This document shows positions 22,134 through 33,966 of a DNA stretch of 64,000 nucleotides, piece by piece. The notes beneath the pieces are model-generated. The model worked only from the letters and a program-made list of their open reading frames with translations, was not told the origin of the DNA and did not search any database. Source of the DNA: Cryptomeria japonica (lineage: Eukaryota > Streptophyta > Pinopsida > Cupressales > Cupressaceae); contig NC_081405.1 in assembly GCF_030272615.1 (NCBI RefSeq), positions 607,775,677-607,839,676 of the forward strand. The letters run 5' to 3'. Position 1 is the first letter of the stretch; every line of letters begins with the position of its first letter. A program made the translations under genes and the position numbers.

Positions 22134-23811
22134 TTAGGTTAAGTTTTGAAGCATCTTAGTAACTTCCAGCTCCAGTTGTACCATATTATCAGCCTCCCAC
22201 TTGATATCATTAATTTTGTTGCTTTGGCTTTACGTCTTTCAGGTGCTTGCATGATTTCTTCTTCCCAACCTTGTCTCCTTGTCATCACGGGTGTCTTCCT
22301 TCACATCAATGATTCCCCTAGAGGCCTTATCCCCATGGTCATTCTCAAGCTTATTGATAAGAGCCTTCATACTAGCAGTGGTGGCCTTAAGGATCTTATG
22401 ACTTTTCTCACCAATCTTCTTGAGCGTGCTCTCAACTCCTTCAAGTCTTTTTTCAGTAGTCCTTGCTCTGTTCTCCAAGATTTGGAAGCTATTCCGATGA
22501 GCATTAATAATCTCCTTAGCATAACTAATAGCTTTGGTAAGATCACTGAGATATTCAAGGAGGGAGTTAAATTTACCCGAGCCAGTAGCTTCTAAGGTCT
22601 CAATTTTTCTGGCTTCTTGAGCTTGCTTGGTGTTTATGCTAGTGATTTCCTTATGCAACCATAGGGACACTTTGTTGAAGCTATCCATGCCATTTTTTAT
22701 GCCACGATTGATATCTAGATGATGGCCTTCCTAGGTCTTGTCACCAGCAGGTTCTAAATTCACCTCAAGACCCACCTCCATGACATTAGAGCTCTAAGAT
22801 TCTTTCATGGTCCTGTCCTCCCCAACCAGACCCTTATCCTTAGAACCAGTCATGAGAGGTGACTGATTCTTGGTTCCCACATTCTCATTTTTGGGATTTT
22901 TCCTTTTCTTCTTCTGGCTCAAGAGGATTTGGACCTCCTCACTTTCAGTATCCATGTCATCATCTGTCTCATTTTCCACCTCATACTAGCTATCATCATC
23001 CTCCCCCTCTGCTTCCTTTTGGCCGACCCTTTGTTCATGTAGCTCATGCCCTATTTTTCTTTTTCTCTTGCTTGACCCAACAATTTGGGAATCATCCTCT
23101 GCCTCAGCTTCTCTATCATATCTGTCACCATCCTCATCATCAGAGTCATCCAAATCCTCTTTCGACTTAGAAACCTTAGCAATGTTCAGATGGACGGTAG
23201 TATTCATGATGTGATTATACAAAATCACCATCAAACCCTCATGCATAGTTGGACTGGTATGGGGGTTGGAAATTGCATCCTTTATCCCAACATTTAGGGC
23301 ACATAAAAGATAGTATGGAATGAAAATTTTCTCTTTATACCGGAAATGGTTAAGAATTACAAAATGATAGCTTTAAACCCTAGTAAATCTACCATATAAA
23401 GTGATAAATTGTATAATAGCAAGCAAAACCCTTTGCCAATTAACTTAATTACCTTTGGCGAGTAGTAAGTATGGCTTCCCTTCACCAATATGGCTTTCTC
23501 CTCATCATCCTTAGGAAATTTCTTCACAGTCACATCTAAAATCTTCCTATCCCTATAAAAATTGATGATGTCCATTGGAAGACCTGTAGCCCCAGTGATC
23601 ATAGTTTTAGTCACCTTGAACTTCCTGCTACCAATGGTCAATGTGCCTTTATCCTAGCCGTTTTTAAAAATTCTTGTGATTTCGGGTCGTTTCTCTTGCA
23701 TTCTCTCCATGAAATCAGTCATCTTGGCAGTTTGAAGTACCACCCAGACTTGAGGCCGTTCCTCCATTTATCAATAGTGGTATCCTTCGTTCTCTTGTGA
23801 TTTCCACCCAT
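22134..23811 (-). pseudogene. Extra ORF downstream of LINE RNase H (acidic, NLS, coiled coil)
   Basis: The frame starts at an ATG near 23811 (MGGNHKRTKDTT) and, with a few stops and shifts, runs to 22134. An N-terminal globular part contains KVTKTMITGATGLPMD and YYSPKVIKLI, followed by an acidic tract (DDSDDEDGDRYDREAEAEDD, about 23150-23090). Basic clusters KRKRK and KKKRKNPK look like nuclear signals. A coiled coil follows (22688-22239, 149 open codons). No catalytic motif is recognised. The N-terminal pattern (TGATGLP..., FYRDRK) faintly recalls plant mobile-domain gag-like proteins and the ORF2 of element A. LINEs normally carry such a protein upstream of EN-RT, so the position is odd. 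Confidence 0.55.
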
Positions 23812-24028
23812 ATTGTTATTGATGTCTATCCACTGTGAATTATTTCAAATACCTTTCTTTGCTATGAAATTTCTATGCGAAACTACTAGAAGCCTATAGA
23901 AATTTCTAATGTTTCCGCTTGATAGGGAAAAAATCACCCATAAAGCATGCAAGGTGATCCTGCAATTATTACTGTACCTCCTTCTCGACTGCATACAAAA
24001 CCGTCTCCTGCCGCCATGACCTCCCCTA

Positions 24029-25570
24029 TCATCTTGGGAAATGATTTAAAATCCAACCTTGCTTACCATGGAATCTTTCATAAGTTAAGATGCCACGTGT
24101 GCTATTCCAGATCTTTATTTGCTCGCTCCTTACTTCCTCATTGGTAGCCCAACCAACACATCTATTGGCCTCTCTGTAATCGTAGGAAATGTGGCAATTA
24201 TCAAACCCCTTAAGCAACTCCCTAGCAAAATTAATGATGTTTTTAATCATCCACGAGGGTTGGTGTTTACCAAGGAGGCAATTAATAATGTTTTAGAGTC
24301 ACCTTCCAACCATAACACTTTGACACCCAAGTTATAAGCTAATTTAATAGTTTGGAGGGCGCCCATAGCTTCAGCCAGATGATTAGTCTGAATCCCCAAG
24401 GGAAAGGCAACCATCCCAATAACAAAGCCAACACCGTTTCGGATAACTCCACCACAACCAACAGGCCTTGGGTTGCCTTTACCATCACCATCAATGTTAT
24501 CCTTAAACCAACCATTAGGGGGAAAATACCAACTACACATACTTTTTTTGATTTGGTTGATGTTGGTGCCCATGTAGGCTGGGATATTCCAGCTCTTGAG
24601 AACATCAAAGTCCTCCTTATTATTATAGCAATGCTCTCCCATGGCCATCACATTCTCAACACAATTATATTTTATCTTGGCCCACACCACTTTAGAGGTG
24701 TTAATATCATTCCTGAAGATTATGTTATTGCTCTCATTCCATATACCCCAAAGGATATGAGAGAAGGAAAAATTCCATAAATTTCTTATGGTTAGATTAT
24801 TAGTAGTGTAGTGCCAGCTTAAAGTCAAGAGATGAAATAGAATAAATCCCTGAAGAGGTCTCTCTCCACACCATGTGGTCTTCCCTTCTAGTATTTAATA
24901 TTTCATGGTTGATCATTAAGTTTACCTTCTTTAGGTTGGGATCAATAGAGCTGAGGTCCACCCACTTTTGATCTTTCTAGTAATCAGCCACTTGAGCACC
25001 GAACTTCTCCTTATAATTCTGGATGAGAATATGAGAGGAACACTTATTAAGAGGGTCTCCTCCATTCCAAGCATCATCCCAGAAGTCCGCCTTCCTGCCA
25101 TTACCTATGGCCCCAACTTTACCTAAACTAACAATACCTTTATCTTAGATAACATTGTTCCAAATAAAAGAGCCACTTGTTATCTTATTAGAGGCAAGGG
25201 AATCTTCTATGATGAGAACCTCCCGTACATACTTAGCCTTCCAGATATCATTCCATTCTCCATTTCCCTGATAGGTTCTACAAATTTGTTTGGCGAGAAG
25301 AGTTTTGTTCAAGGTTATAATATTTATCAAGCCCATATCCACCCCCACCTTTTTGGATTTACACACATTATCCTAGGCTATGAATGCCACTCTCTTCTTC
25401 TCCTCAACCCCAAACCATAGGAAGGCAATCTGAATTTTCTCAATAGCTTTAGCAAATTTTCCAGTGATTTTGAAGAGGCTTAAAGCATACACTGGAAGAC
25501 TCTAGAGAGATGATTTTAAAAGATGGATTTTTCCAGCTTGACTAAGAAGGGTACCTTTCCAACGAGCCAG
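24029..25570 (-). pseudogene. LINE RT C-terminus, zf-RVT region and RNase H
   Basis: In minus sense: RT end (LLSQAGKIHLLK, about 25540), a linker with GLINIITLNKTLLAKQICR (about 25330), GSFIWNNVI, and FWDDAWNGGDPL (about 25080), all typical of the region after plant L1 RT. Then 24828-24247 is open and gives ILWGIWNESNNIIF followed by RNase H: WFKDNIDGDGKG carries the first catalytic Asp (IDGDGKG), GCGGVIRN, the Glu in NHLAEAMGALQTI, and WLEGDSKTLL the next Asp. The domain ends near 24029 with REANRCVGWATNE. The key acidic residues survive, although stops lie upstream. Confidence 0.83.
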
Positions 25571-25588
25571 TGTTTTAAAACTATGGTT

Positions 25589-25697
25589 GATAATGAGGTA
25601 GATCCAAAGATAAAATGTTTAAGGTGTAATAGAGGAAGTGAATTTAATTTGAATGAGTTTGACTAATATTGTGTAGATCATGGTATTAGGAGACATT
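25589..25697 (+). pseudogene. copia integrase, middle block
   Basis: DNEVDPKIKCLRCNRGSEF, then NEFD and DHGIRRH, is the integrase core around the second catalytic Asp (normally RSDRGGEF, here CNRGSEF so the Asp is changed). The segment lies between two insertions. Confidence 0.85.
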
Positions 25698-27217
25698 TGT
25701 TGGTACAGGAGTACCCCATCAAACCCATCAAACCCTTCAAGATGATAATTCAGACTCTGAAAAGGGAGGCTAAGGCATTAAGTACATCTTTAGAATGTTT
25801 TGCATAGGTTTTTAATCATGCATTGTGTGTTTGTAATAATGAACCCCATCTTGTGAGCCAAACTCCTATTTTGGTATTTCTATAAGCCAATTAGGACTTT
25901 TGCACAATAGGGGATCAAATATGTTGATTTTATGTGTTTTAAGATGTTTTAGGAGGGGTTGAACTTGACCCAAGGATTTAGGAGGAAAAAGATGACATTT
26001 TGACAACTTTTACAAAAGTTGTCAAAAGTTGTCATGAGCAACTTTTATGCACTTTTTGCATTTTTGTTATTTGAAACTCCTCCAATGGCTCTAACCTCTT
26101 GGTTTTCAGTTGAGAGAAGTTGTGGAGTAGTATTTACACCTTGTGGATCCAATTCCCAAGGAGTAGTTGTATGGAGAAGAATTTGATTTTAACAAACTAA
26201 TGAAATTTTGAGTTTGTCTTGCAATTCTGGAGTTTTTGTCTGTGGTACGGTTCTGTACAGATTGGTACCTTTTCCCAATGATGTGAATTGGTTGGAGAGG
26301 AGAGTTAAATTTTTTTTGGCTTTGATTTGAAGTCTTTATTGTGCGTGTTGCTCCTAATATTCAAGTTTTACTATAGGTACCCGGAAAACCAAGGTTTACC
26401 TTGGGTTTTTCCCTTCTACATGGCCATATCTTGCACTTTACCAATCAAAGAATCACGGGGTTTGGTCAAAGGAAAGTATGGTCAATTTATTCTAGGATTC
26501 CAATAGTGTTTTGCAGGGGAAGCAAGGAAGAAGTGTGTTTGGAGCGACCCTAGGTAGACATCTCTATGTGACTACATAGACCTTGAACAACTAAACTACC
26601 TTTGTGTGCAAATGGTGATGATTCTAGGTGTTTAACCCTAGAATCCCTCATTATTTATGGTTCCTCACATTCCCATGGGACTTTAATAGGCTAGTTCATT
26701 CATCTAAGTATAGTTGCTTCACAAAAGAGGCCTAATTAACCCTTTAGGATAGTCAACATCCTACTGGAAAATACCTTGATTTTCTAGACCTTGATCCTTC
26801 CTTTTGGGTATTTGTGTAAGTTACAAAAGGGTGTCTAAATACATAATTTTTTTGCCAAGGTATTTGGGAAAATTTGAACTTAAGATCCCTTTACCCGCTA
26901 AATAGGGCTACAAGCAACTAGGCCTAATTGGGTGAGTTTCTTAAAGAATGGGTATGAAACCTCACCACCAGTGCTTTGTCTAACATTGGGGAGTCTTGTA
27001 TAACCCAAAACCAGCATGCAAATAATTTTTAACCCTCAGAGGTATCATGGAGTGTGTTGTAGGAAGATATCCCTATTGAGTAGGCATGAGTCTTGAAGAT
27101 TGTGAGAAGATTTAACTAATTTTGTAGAGCCTTGTCTTGATAGGATCCCATTCTTGGTTTGACGGGTTAGTGTCATACATTTTGAGGTATTTGGAAGGTT
27201 ACAAGGAGGGCTCTGCA
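25698..27217. mobile_element. Probable solo LTR in the copia integrase
   Basis: This 1520-bp block interrupts integrase between HGIRRH and SSPRTPQYNAVVERMNR, which are adjacent in copia proteins. It starts TGTTGGTACAGG and ends GGCTCTGCA. The flanks ACATT and TCATT match at four of five bases, consistent with an aged 5-bp duplication. There is no coding content beyond short frames. The exact ends are less sure than the fact of the insertion. Confidence 0.6.
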
Positions 27218-28600
27218 TCATTTTTTTTCTCCTAGAACCCCTCAATATAATGCAGTTGTAGAAAGAATGAATAGAACAGTTCAAGTGATGGCAAGAAGAA
27301 TGTTGTAATATTCTAGTCTTCTTGATGTAAATTGAAAATATGTAGTCCATACATCTATCTATATTCTTAATAGAGTGAAGTTGAGAGACAACAACTCTAA
27401 AACTCCTTATGAGATATGGTATGAAATGACTCCTCCTTCTATGTATTCTAGAAATTTTGGTAGAAAATACAATATTGAAAAAGATGAATAATACCTGAGA
27501 AAGTTTGAATCAAGATATGATGAAGGAATATTTAATAGATGCTCAAGTAAAATCAAGGTCTATATATGCTACAACAAGAGACTCAAGAAGATGGTTGAAA
27601 ACACAAATGGTAAAGTCAATGAATGTTAGAGTCTAATTAGAAAATAACCTAAGGATTATGGACAAAAAGATCCTCTCAACATAGAAGGAGAAGAAGAAGT
27701 GATAGAAGATTCAAAGAAAACAAAATTAGAGAGAGCTCCTATAACTTCAGTCAAATATGTTAAGAGGAACCACTCAGAAGATTAGATCATTGGTGAAAAT
27801 AATAAAGGTGTGTAGACAATGAGAAGACTTGCAAACTAAAGTGAGAAAGACAATATTTTTCTCCTTTCAAATATTGATCCCAAGAGTGTTGTTAATGCTA
27901 GAAAAGATGAAGGATGGTTGCAAATAATGGAAGAAGAGCTAAATTAGATTCAAAAGAATCAAACATGGGAATTAGTCTCTAGACCAATCTATAAGAATGC
28001 CATAGGAATAAAGTGGGTGCTCTAGAATAAGATGAATGATGAAGGAGAAATGACTTGGAGTAACACAAGATTAGTTTGTAGAGGATAAATTAATAGGTGG
28101 AAGGAATTGATTTCAAGGAGATGTTTGCTCCAATAGCTAGGATGGATGTAATCAAAATGTTTCTTGCCTTTACATCTCATAATAACTTCAAGGTTTATTA
28201 TATTGATGCCAAATTGTCTTTATTGAATGGTGATTTAGATGAAGATGTCTACATAGATAAACTTGGTTGATTTCATTTATCAAAGGATCTATACATCATG
28301 TGCATACTCAAAGTAGCATTGAATGGACTCAAGAAAGTCGCTACAGAATTGGTATACAAGGTTGGATGAGTACTTTAGTAAATTTTCAATAAAGGTGCCA
28401 TTAATAGTAATCTTTACATTAGGGTTGATAAGGTAAATTTTATTATAGCTTTTGTATATGGAGATCATATTAGATTAGCTTTGGTAGAGATGATGGTATA
28501 CATACAATGTTTGTAGAGGAGATGAAGAAATAATTTCATATGTCTATGATTGGTGAGTTTTCCTACTTCCTTGGTCTTCAAATTTCTTAGCTAGATTATG
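27218..28600 (+). pseudogene. copia integrase end and reverse transcriptase (RVT_2)
   Basis: PRTPQYNAVVERMNRTVQ (about 27240, with the integrase catalytic Glu) is followed by TPYEIWYEMTP, a linker, then RT: DPKSVVNARKDEGWLQIMEEEL (about 27885), GIKWVL.NKMNDEGE, FAPIARMDVIKMFLAF, YYIDAKLSLLNGDLDEDVYI (about 28200) and GEFSYFLGLQI (about 28555-28590). The YVDD region is degraded. Stops are numerous. The copia signal is lost after about 28600 and RNase H is absent. Confidence 0.83.
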
Positions 28601-29736
28601 GTATCTGATGCACTACAAAAAGGATTGTTAGAAACACAAGATTCAAATGTTACTATTAGTATCAATAAAAAATGAAATAGAAATGAAACTACAATCCTAA
28701 GAATGCATATCAAGAGAGATATTAAACAGATTATAGAAAGCATACAAAAATGGAAGAAAGATACTAAACCCTCCCAAATGCTCTCTGAAATGCTCATAGT
28801 TTCTCCTCCCTTTTAGATAGAATAATCCCATGTAGATAGAATAATCCCATGTGAAATATATATCCTCTACACATATGATCAAGAGATCAGTCTAGACAAT
28901 GATAACAAATCTAAATAGAATAAGAGCTGAAAGCATCCAATCACTGAAGCCAACAATATCAATGAAAACTTAATATCACCAAATGGAAATCAAGGTGTCA
29001 ATCAAGTAATCAAGCAACCATATTATATCAAATGTACCAAAGAGAAGATGCCAACTAGTACATATCCATCTGAAGCTAGTAATAAATAATCAAGGTCAAC
29101 TAATATACCATTTCTTTAGACATAGCCACACAACTCTGTGAAATATATTTACTTGTGGTAATCACATGAGCAATCAAGAGACCTGTCAACTAATAATGAC
29201 ATCTGTATCTTTGGATAGAAAATCCATTAACTTGAGCTACTATCAATAACTTTGTTAGTTACTAACATCCTCATGTACCAAACATAGTCAAGTACCAAGG
29301 AAAACCACTAGAAGAACTATTGTTATCACTCTTACATCAAAATTGGACACCACTGCAAGGTCATCAAACAAGAATACACTAAGTATTATAACTCTCTATC
29401 CAGACTTTCGTCGATGTCACTGTTATTGTTACTATATCCACTGAAATATAATGCCTTGAAATATGTCACTATCAAATATAGCAGTTTTTACCTATAGCAG
29501 ATATGGTACAAGAAAAAGTTAATAGAAATCACAAGCTAAGTCAACAAATCATGGTATTCAAACTATTCCTTATGCATGTTTTCTAACATTCTCTGCATGC
29601 ACATTTTCTCATCTAGCAAAAACCAACTGTAAGTTAAAATTTATCATCCAAGTTCTAGTATCACTATAAAATAGGTATAAAAGTTCCCTAATATTCAACT
29701 CTTTCCTAAATGTGCTTGGGTCTTTCAATCTCAAAA
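28601..29736. other. Noncoding flank of the large LTR element
   Basis: A-rich DNA without a convincing gene. It has a short duplication AGATAGAATAATCCCATGT (about 28816 and 28836). It may have been continuous with 41859-42633 before the large element inserted, since composition is similar. No family was recognised. Confidence 0.4.
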
Positions 29737-32700
29737 TGTAATGCCCCGCCAGGAAACCCCAAAGGGATAAGCCAAAAAGGCAAGAAAGTAGTGCAAATTT
29801 TTTTTTTAAAAGTTACAACACATAAGATACAACAAGATATCAAAGATTCAGATTACATAGCGGAAGACATCAACAACAATCTCCTAAAGAGTTTCCCAAC
29901 GAGATTACTTAAATTTCACAACTCACTTAACTCACACAATTAATCCAATAAGCTAACTATCTTAATAGCGAGATAATTCATAATCAGAATAATTCCTTTC
30001 AAAAGAGGGAAATATAAATCACAAGCGAAGATTCATCATAAGATCTATTCATAATCTTCATTCAAGCTTTTCATTTAAAATTACAAACCAACATCTAACA
30101 TTCTAATACACTAGGATTTCATCATAACATAAGAGATCTTTCCAAGCATATTTAAATTCCTTAACAACAACTGAGTATAATTCATTACTCTAAGTTACAT
30201 TTTTTCATATACCGACTTATTGCGTTTTAAAAGACGATTGCATACTAGCATCTATGATAATCTCATCTCAAACACTTACGCATTCGATCAACATGGCATT
30301 CAATAAAGAACTGAATATAAGCATTTATAGTTAATTCCATTTATCCACTTAACCATTTTAAACATACGCTAATCATACATGATAAAGCTGAATAAAGGAA
30401 ACATAAGAGAATACATCACATAACACCATAATGATCTCGGAGTTCACCCCTAAAGGGCTACATCTCTGGGTCTGCTCAACTGCAAGACCCCTTTGATAAT
30501 TAATAAAGTTAAGAATACAAGAGGTTACACTATACAATCCAGCCATCAAGGCGATACATAAACAATATACAAATGACCACATCGGTCAATTAATACATAA
30601 ACGATCCTTTAAAAAGAACAGGATCCAGCTGACATAATCAAAGCTAAAACAAAGGTCCAGAAGAGCATCCATAAACTGAGCCATCACCACCCAAGGTCTA
30701 ACATGGAACCGACACTCACAAGGGCAGAGACAAAGGATGACTCACAAAGGTACTCCTAACAGGACAAATCGACAACACACTAGTGAACGTAGGGACAAGT
30801 GTCATCACACAACCTAGTATGGATACCATGGCAAGTCTTCATAGGTCCCGGCCCCATACACTGAGTCACCCTGGCAACCTAACCCGAGCTTCCGGCCCAT
30901 CCAAGCCTCATGTGGACCCACACATCCTCTCGTGAAGACAAGGAAGATGGTTTGCCATTTTAGGCCTTCTCACAGCATGTCGAGTCTATGCTAGCACCCG
31001 TCCCATGTGTGAGGCACATTATCTTATTTAGAGATTATTTTCTAATCTACTTAGGTTATCACTTATTAGACTCACTTTCGACGGGTTATCCAGCAGCCAC
31101 TTTGGGCGCGGCCCCCAATCGAAAGCCACTTTCCCATACGACACTAGACTAACTCAGACGAACTCAAACCAAGGAATACACATGGTAAGACGAACGGAGT
31201 TCAAGAAGAGAGAAACAATCATCTGGTCAAACACGACTCATAGATGCACACTTACTAACGGTACTCTCACTAGAGACCTGACTAATAAGGGTCAACCACA
31301 ATCATCATTCGACTCACACACAAGGAGGATATGATCAAAACGACACTACCACAATACAACAGTCAACTCGGAATCGAGGACTGAAAAAGGTACCCCAAGT
31401 CAATCCATACGACAGGGTCCTACTAAACAAAGCAAAACATGCCATTTCATAATTAAAGGCGAATACAGAAATTAAACTCGCAAGGCAATAATCGGAAAAG
31501 ACAATATTTCCTCAAATTGATTTAATCAATGAAATCGATCAAGTTTTCTACAAGATCTACAAACAGGTTACAGTTATCTACCTCATCAAGGGATAAGTTG
31601 TTCTTGGTTTTCTAACTCCTAAGATTCAAAGCATCGAACAGGCAATTTAAGCCATAATGAGTTTTAACCAATTCATATTAATAAAATTCAGACAACCATT
31701 AATCAACTAAAATAAGATATTTAATCTCCAATCCAAAACGTCATTAAGTAGAATTTACATCGTATTCCAACGATTTCCAATAACATATTATTCTCTAATA
31801 TTTTTAAACAATACTACATCAAATAGCCATCTTCCCTAGTCAGCTAGAAGGTAAGGTATAATTTTACTAGAACAAGATCAGTCAGAATATAATCGACAAT
31901 ATCCAATTGCGAAATTACAGTTGAAGAACTTAATTGAAAAGGGTACAAAAGTCGTGAAATGAAATTGGATAATTACTAACTTATAAATTCCATTATAGAA
32001 TTAATTAATATCCCAATTTACATTTAACAAGATATTGCCTCTTAATCATAATTACGCAACTAATTAAACTTAAACATTAAAATAATATTTCACAAAAATG
32101 ATATAAAATATCATATGCATTATTTTTTTTTTAATACTAAAAAAAATACATTAAAAAAAAATGATTTTTAATAAACTACGATTTAAAACCACAAAACAAA
32201 ATGCATTTAAAAAAAAAGGATGGAGGCGAGGGCAGGCCGTGCCCTAACCCTAACGCTGTCCAACACCAAACCGCAGGGGAGCCCATGCGGGCGGCGCCAC
32301 TGCGGTGCTCGCAGGTCCGCAGTGCCCTGCGGCCACCGCGGCCCTGCGGCCACCGCAGTGTGCCGCGGCCAGAGGTGGGCTGCGAGCGCAGAAGGGAACG
32401 CGGGTGGAGAAAGGGGGGGTGCGAGCGGGGGAAGGGGAGGGGAGCGGGTGGAGCTCCGCTCCCCGCTCTCCCAAACCCCAACCCACAGCGAAAAACGCAC
32501 GCCCAGTTCCATAAAATAATATGTTTAAAATTTTTAAATTAATACACACAGTTCGGTTTATATTCCCAGAATGAAATTTGATAAAAACAAACTTGATTAA
32601 AACGCCCAGGTTCGTTCCCAATTAAAAATAACAACGCATAGTTCGTAAAAAGAACAAAATACGTTTAAAATTTCGTTGAACACACAGTTCGATGATAAAT

Positions 32701-33952
32701 TAAATGTTCTCATTTTCCATAAAAACACAGTTCGAACTATTAAAAAAAAACAAAACGCCCAAAAGCAAGGAGGAATTAACAATACCTCAACAACACTTCC
32801 AGCCAAGCTGGTTAATTACTAAATCAATCAAAAGCATGGCATTCAATGGAGAAATCCAAAGCCACGATAAAACCTCCAATTCCATTTCAAACAAAAAACT
32901 AAAATTGAGAGAGTTGGATCCTACCTTAACCCGCATTCCTGGCATAGCTGAAGGAGAGCCCAGCTCCTTGATCCAGCAAAACTGCCTCCTCTCCAAAAAC
33001 CTCCAATTTCATCCAAAAATTCCCAAATTCCTCTCCACCAAGAATTTTCCAAATTTTTCCATCCTCCCTCCAAATCTCCCCAAATTTGGGTTATATGGAA
33101 GAGTTGACCCAAAAATCCCATTTTTGGAATTAAAACTTTATTTACAAAAATACTCAAAAATTCATTCTTTTCTAAAATAACAACAAATTAACTTACTATT
33201 CAAATCGAAAATCGATTTCCTCAATCAATTCAATTTAACCTTTCAAATTTCAGAATCCAACAGAATACGATTAACTCTAATGCGATAAAATATAAAACTT
33301 CATTTCATCAGCATATATAAAATGCAATAAATATTCGAAAACAGTCATTTAATCGAATTTACTCCCAATTTAAAACAAGCAATCCAATATCAACGAAAAT
33401 CACATAACGGAAACCAGATTAATCTAATCCATTAATCATCAATGCACAAATGCATATTTAATCAAGACAATTACCAAGGACTAAATAATCAATTTAATCA
33501 TGCACACCAAGCACGCAAACCGAGAAGGTCAACCAAACAGACGACTCACAAACCCAAACAAAAGGGGATTACCGACGACGACTGGCGATGCTCACTTGAG
33601 CACGACTAAGGTCAACTGGGGTCTTACGACCACCTAATCCAACTCTAAGGATTAAAAAGGTACACTCAAACCTGCACATCCAGGTGAAGACGAACCTCGC
33701 ACTCATGCGGTGTTGTACCTGAAATTTCCTGCAACCAAAGAACATACATGCATACATATATAATAACTTAATGAAAGCGTTAGTCCGATGCTAATATCAC
33801 GAAATAGGAACACTGAATAACTTGCATATAACTAGTGAGAAAACCACATCAATAGCTATGCGTAAAATCAACATCTGACTATCACATAATATTACGATAA
33901 ACTAATCAAGATTAAGCCAAGGTTAGAAATAGATTAGGGCAGGGGTACTACA
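29737..33952 (-). repeat. 3' LTR of the large element
   Basis: It pairs with 37641-41858. It contains a GC-rich block at 32219-32483 in otherwise AT-rich sequence. Open frames inside it (for example 32704-33180) are duplicated in the other LTR only because the LTRs are near-identical, and they match no family. Confidence 0.93.
32219..32483 (-). other. GC-rich CpG-dense block in the LTR (copy 1)
   Basis: About 265 bases are strongly GC-rich with many CG dinucleotides and a direct repeat CCCTGCGGCCACCGCGG/CAG, bounded by A-runs. It sits about 1.4-1.7 kb from the LTR start (minus sense). It could be a promoter island or captured sequence. All six frames are open because GC-rich DNA has few stops, so the frames are not evidence of coding. 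Confidence 0.7.
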
Positions 33953-33966
33953 TTCTCCCCCCCTAG
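33953..33966 (-). other. Polypurine tract of the large element
   Basis: The minus strand reads TAGGGGGGGAGAA directly before the 3' LTR start TGTAGTACC. This fixes the element's orientation as minus. Confidence 0.85.

Larger units (their letters stand above)
21932..25588 (-). mobile_element. 5'-truncated LINE (L1-like, RNase H bearing) in the copia integrase
   Basis: A 16-bp direct repeat TTTTAAAACTATGGTT flanks the insertion (21932-21947 and 25573-25588), and the copia integrase reads on across it. The element proper is 21948-25572, minus strand. In minus sense it starts within the C-terminal RT region (KGTLLSQAGKIHLLKSSL type), followed by the zf-RVT-like region, an RNase H, a further ORF, and a tail ending GGTTTCAGGGGCCCATCAAAAC. 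No long poly(A) is kept. Target duplications of this length and 5' truncation are typical of LINE integration. Confidence 0.88.
20570..28600 (+). mobile_element. Decayed Ty1-copia element C (pol), twice interrupted
   Basis: Three plus-strand blocks, 20570-21947, 25573-25697 and 27218-28600, read in order as one copia pol: protease/GAG-preintegrase, integrase core, then RVT_2 reverse transcriptase. The two gaps are a LINE with 16-bp target duplications and a probable solo LTR. Many stops and shifts mark it as long dead. Gag, RNase H and both LTRs are not recognisable. Confidence 0.85.

Noticed and set aside
22859-23170. His/Pro-rich plus-strand frame
   Set aside because: It is the antisense of the acidic and basic tracts of the LINE's extra ORF.
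29732-29736. Target-site duplication of the large element
   Set aside because: CAAAA on the left and CATCA on the right match at only three of five bases, too weak to claim.
32201-32542. Overlapping open frames on both strands in the GC-rich LTR block
   Set aside because: GC-rich DNA has few stop codons. Six frames are open at once and none matches a family. The second LTR repeats them only because LTRs are copies.
32704-33180. 158-codon frame repeated at 40610-41086
   Set aside because: Its conservation follows from LTR identity. Composition is Lys/Pro/Asn-rich from A-rich DNA and no domain is visible.
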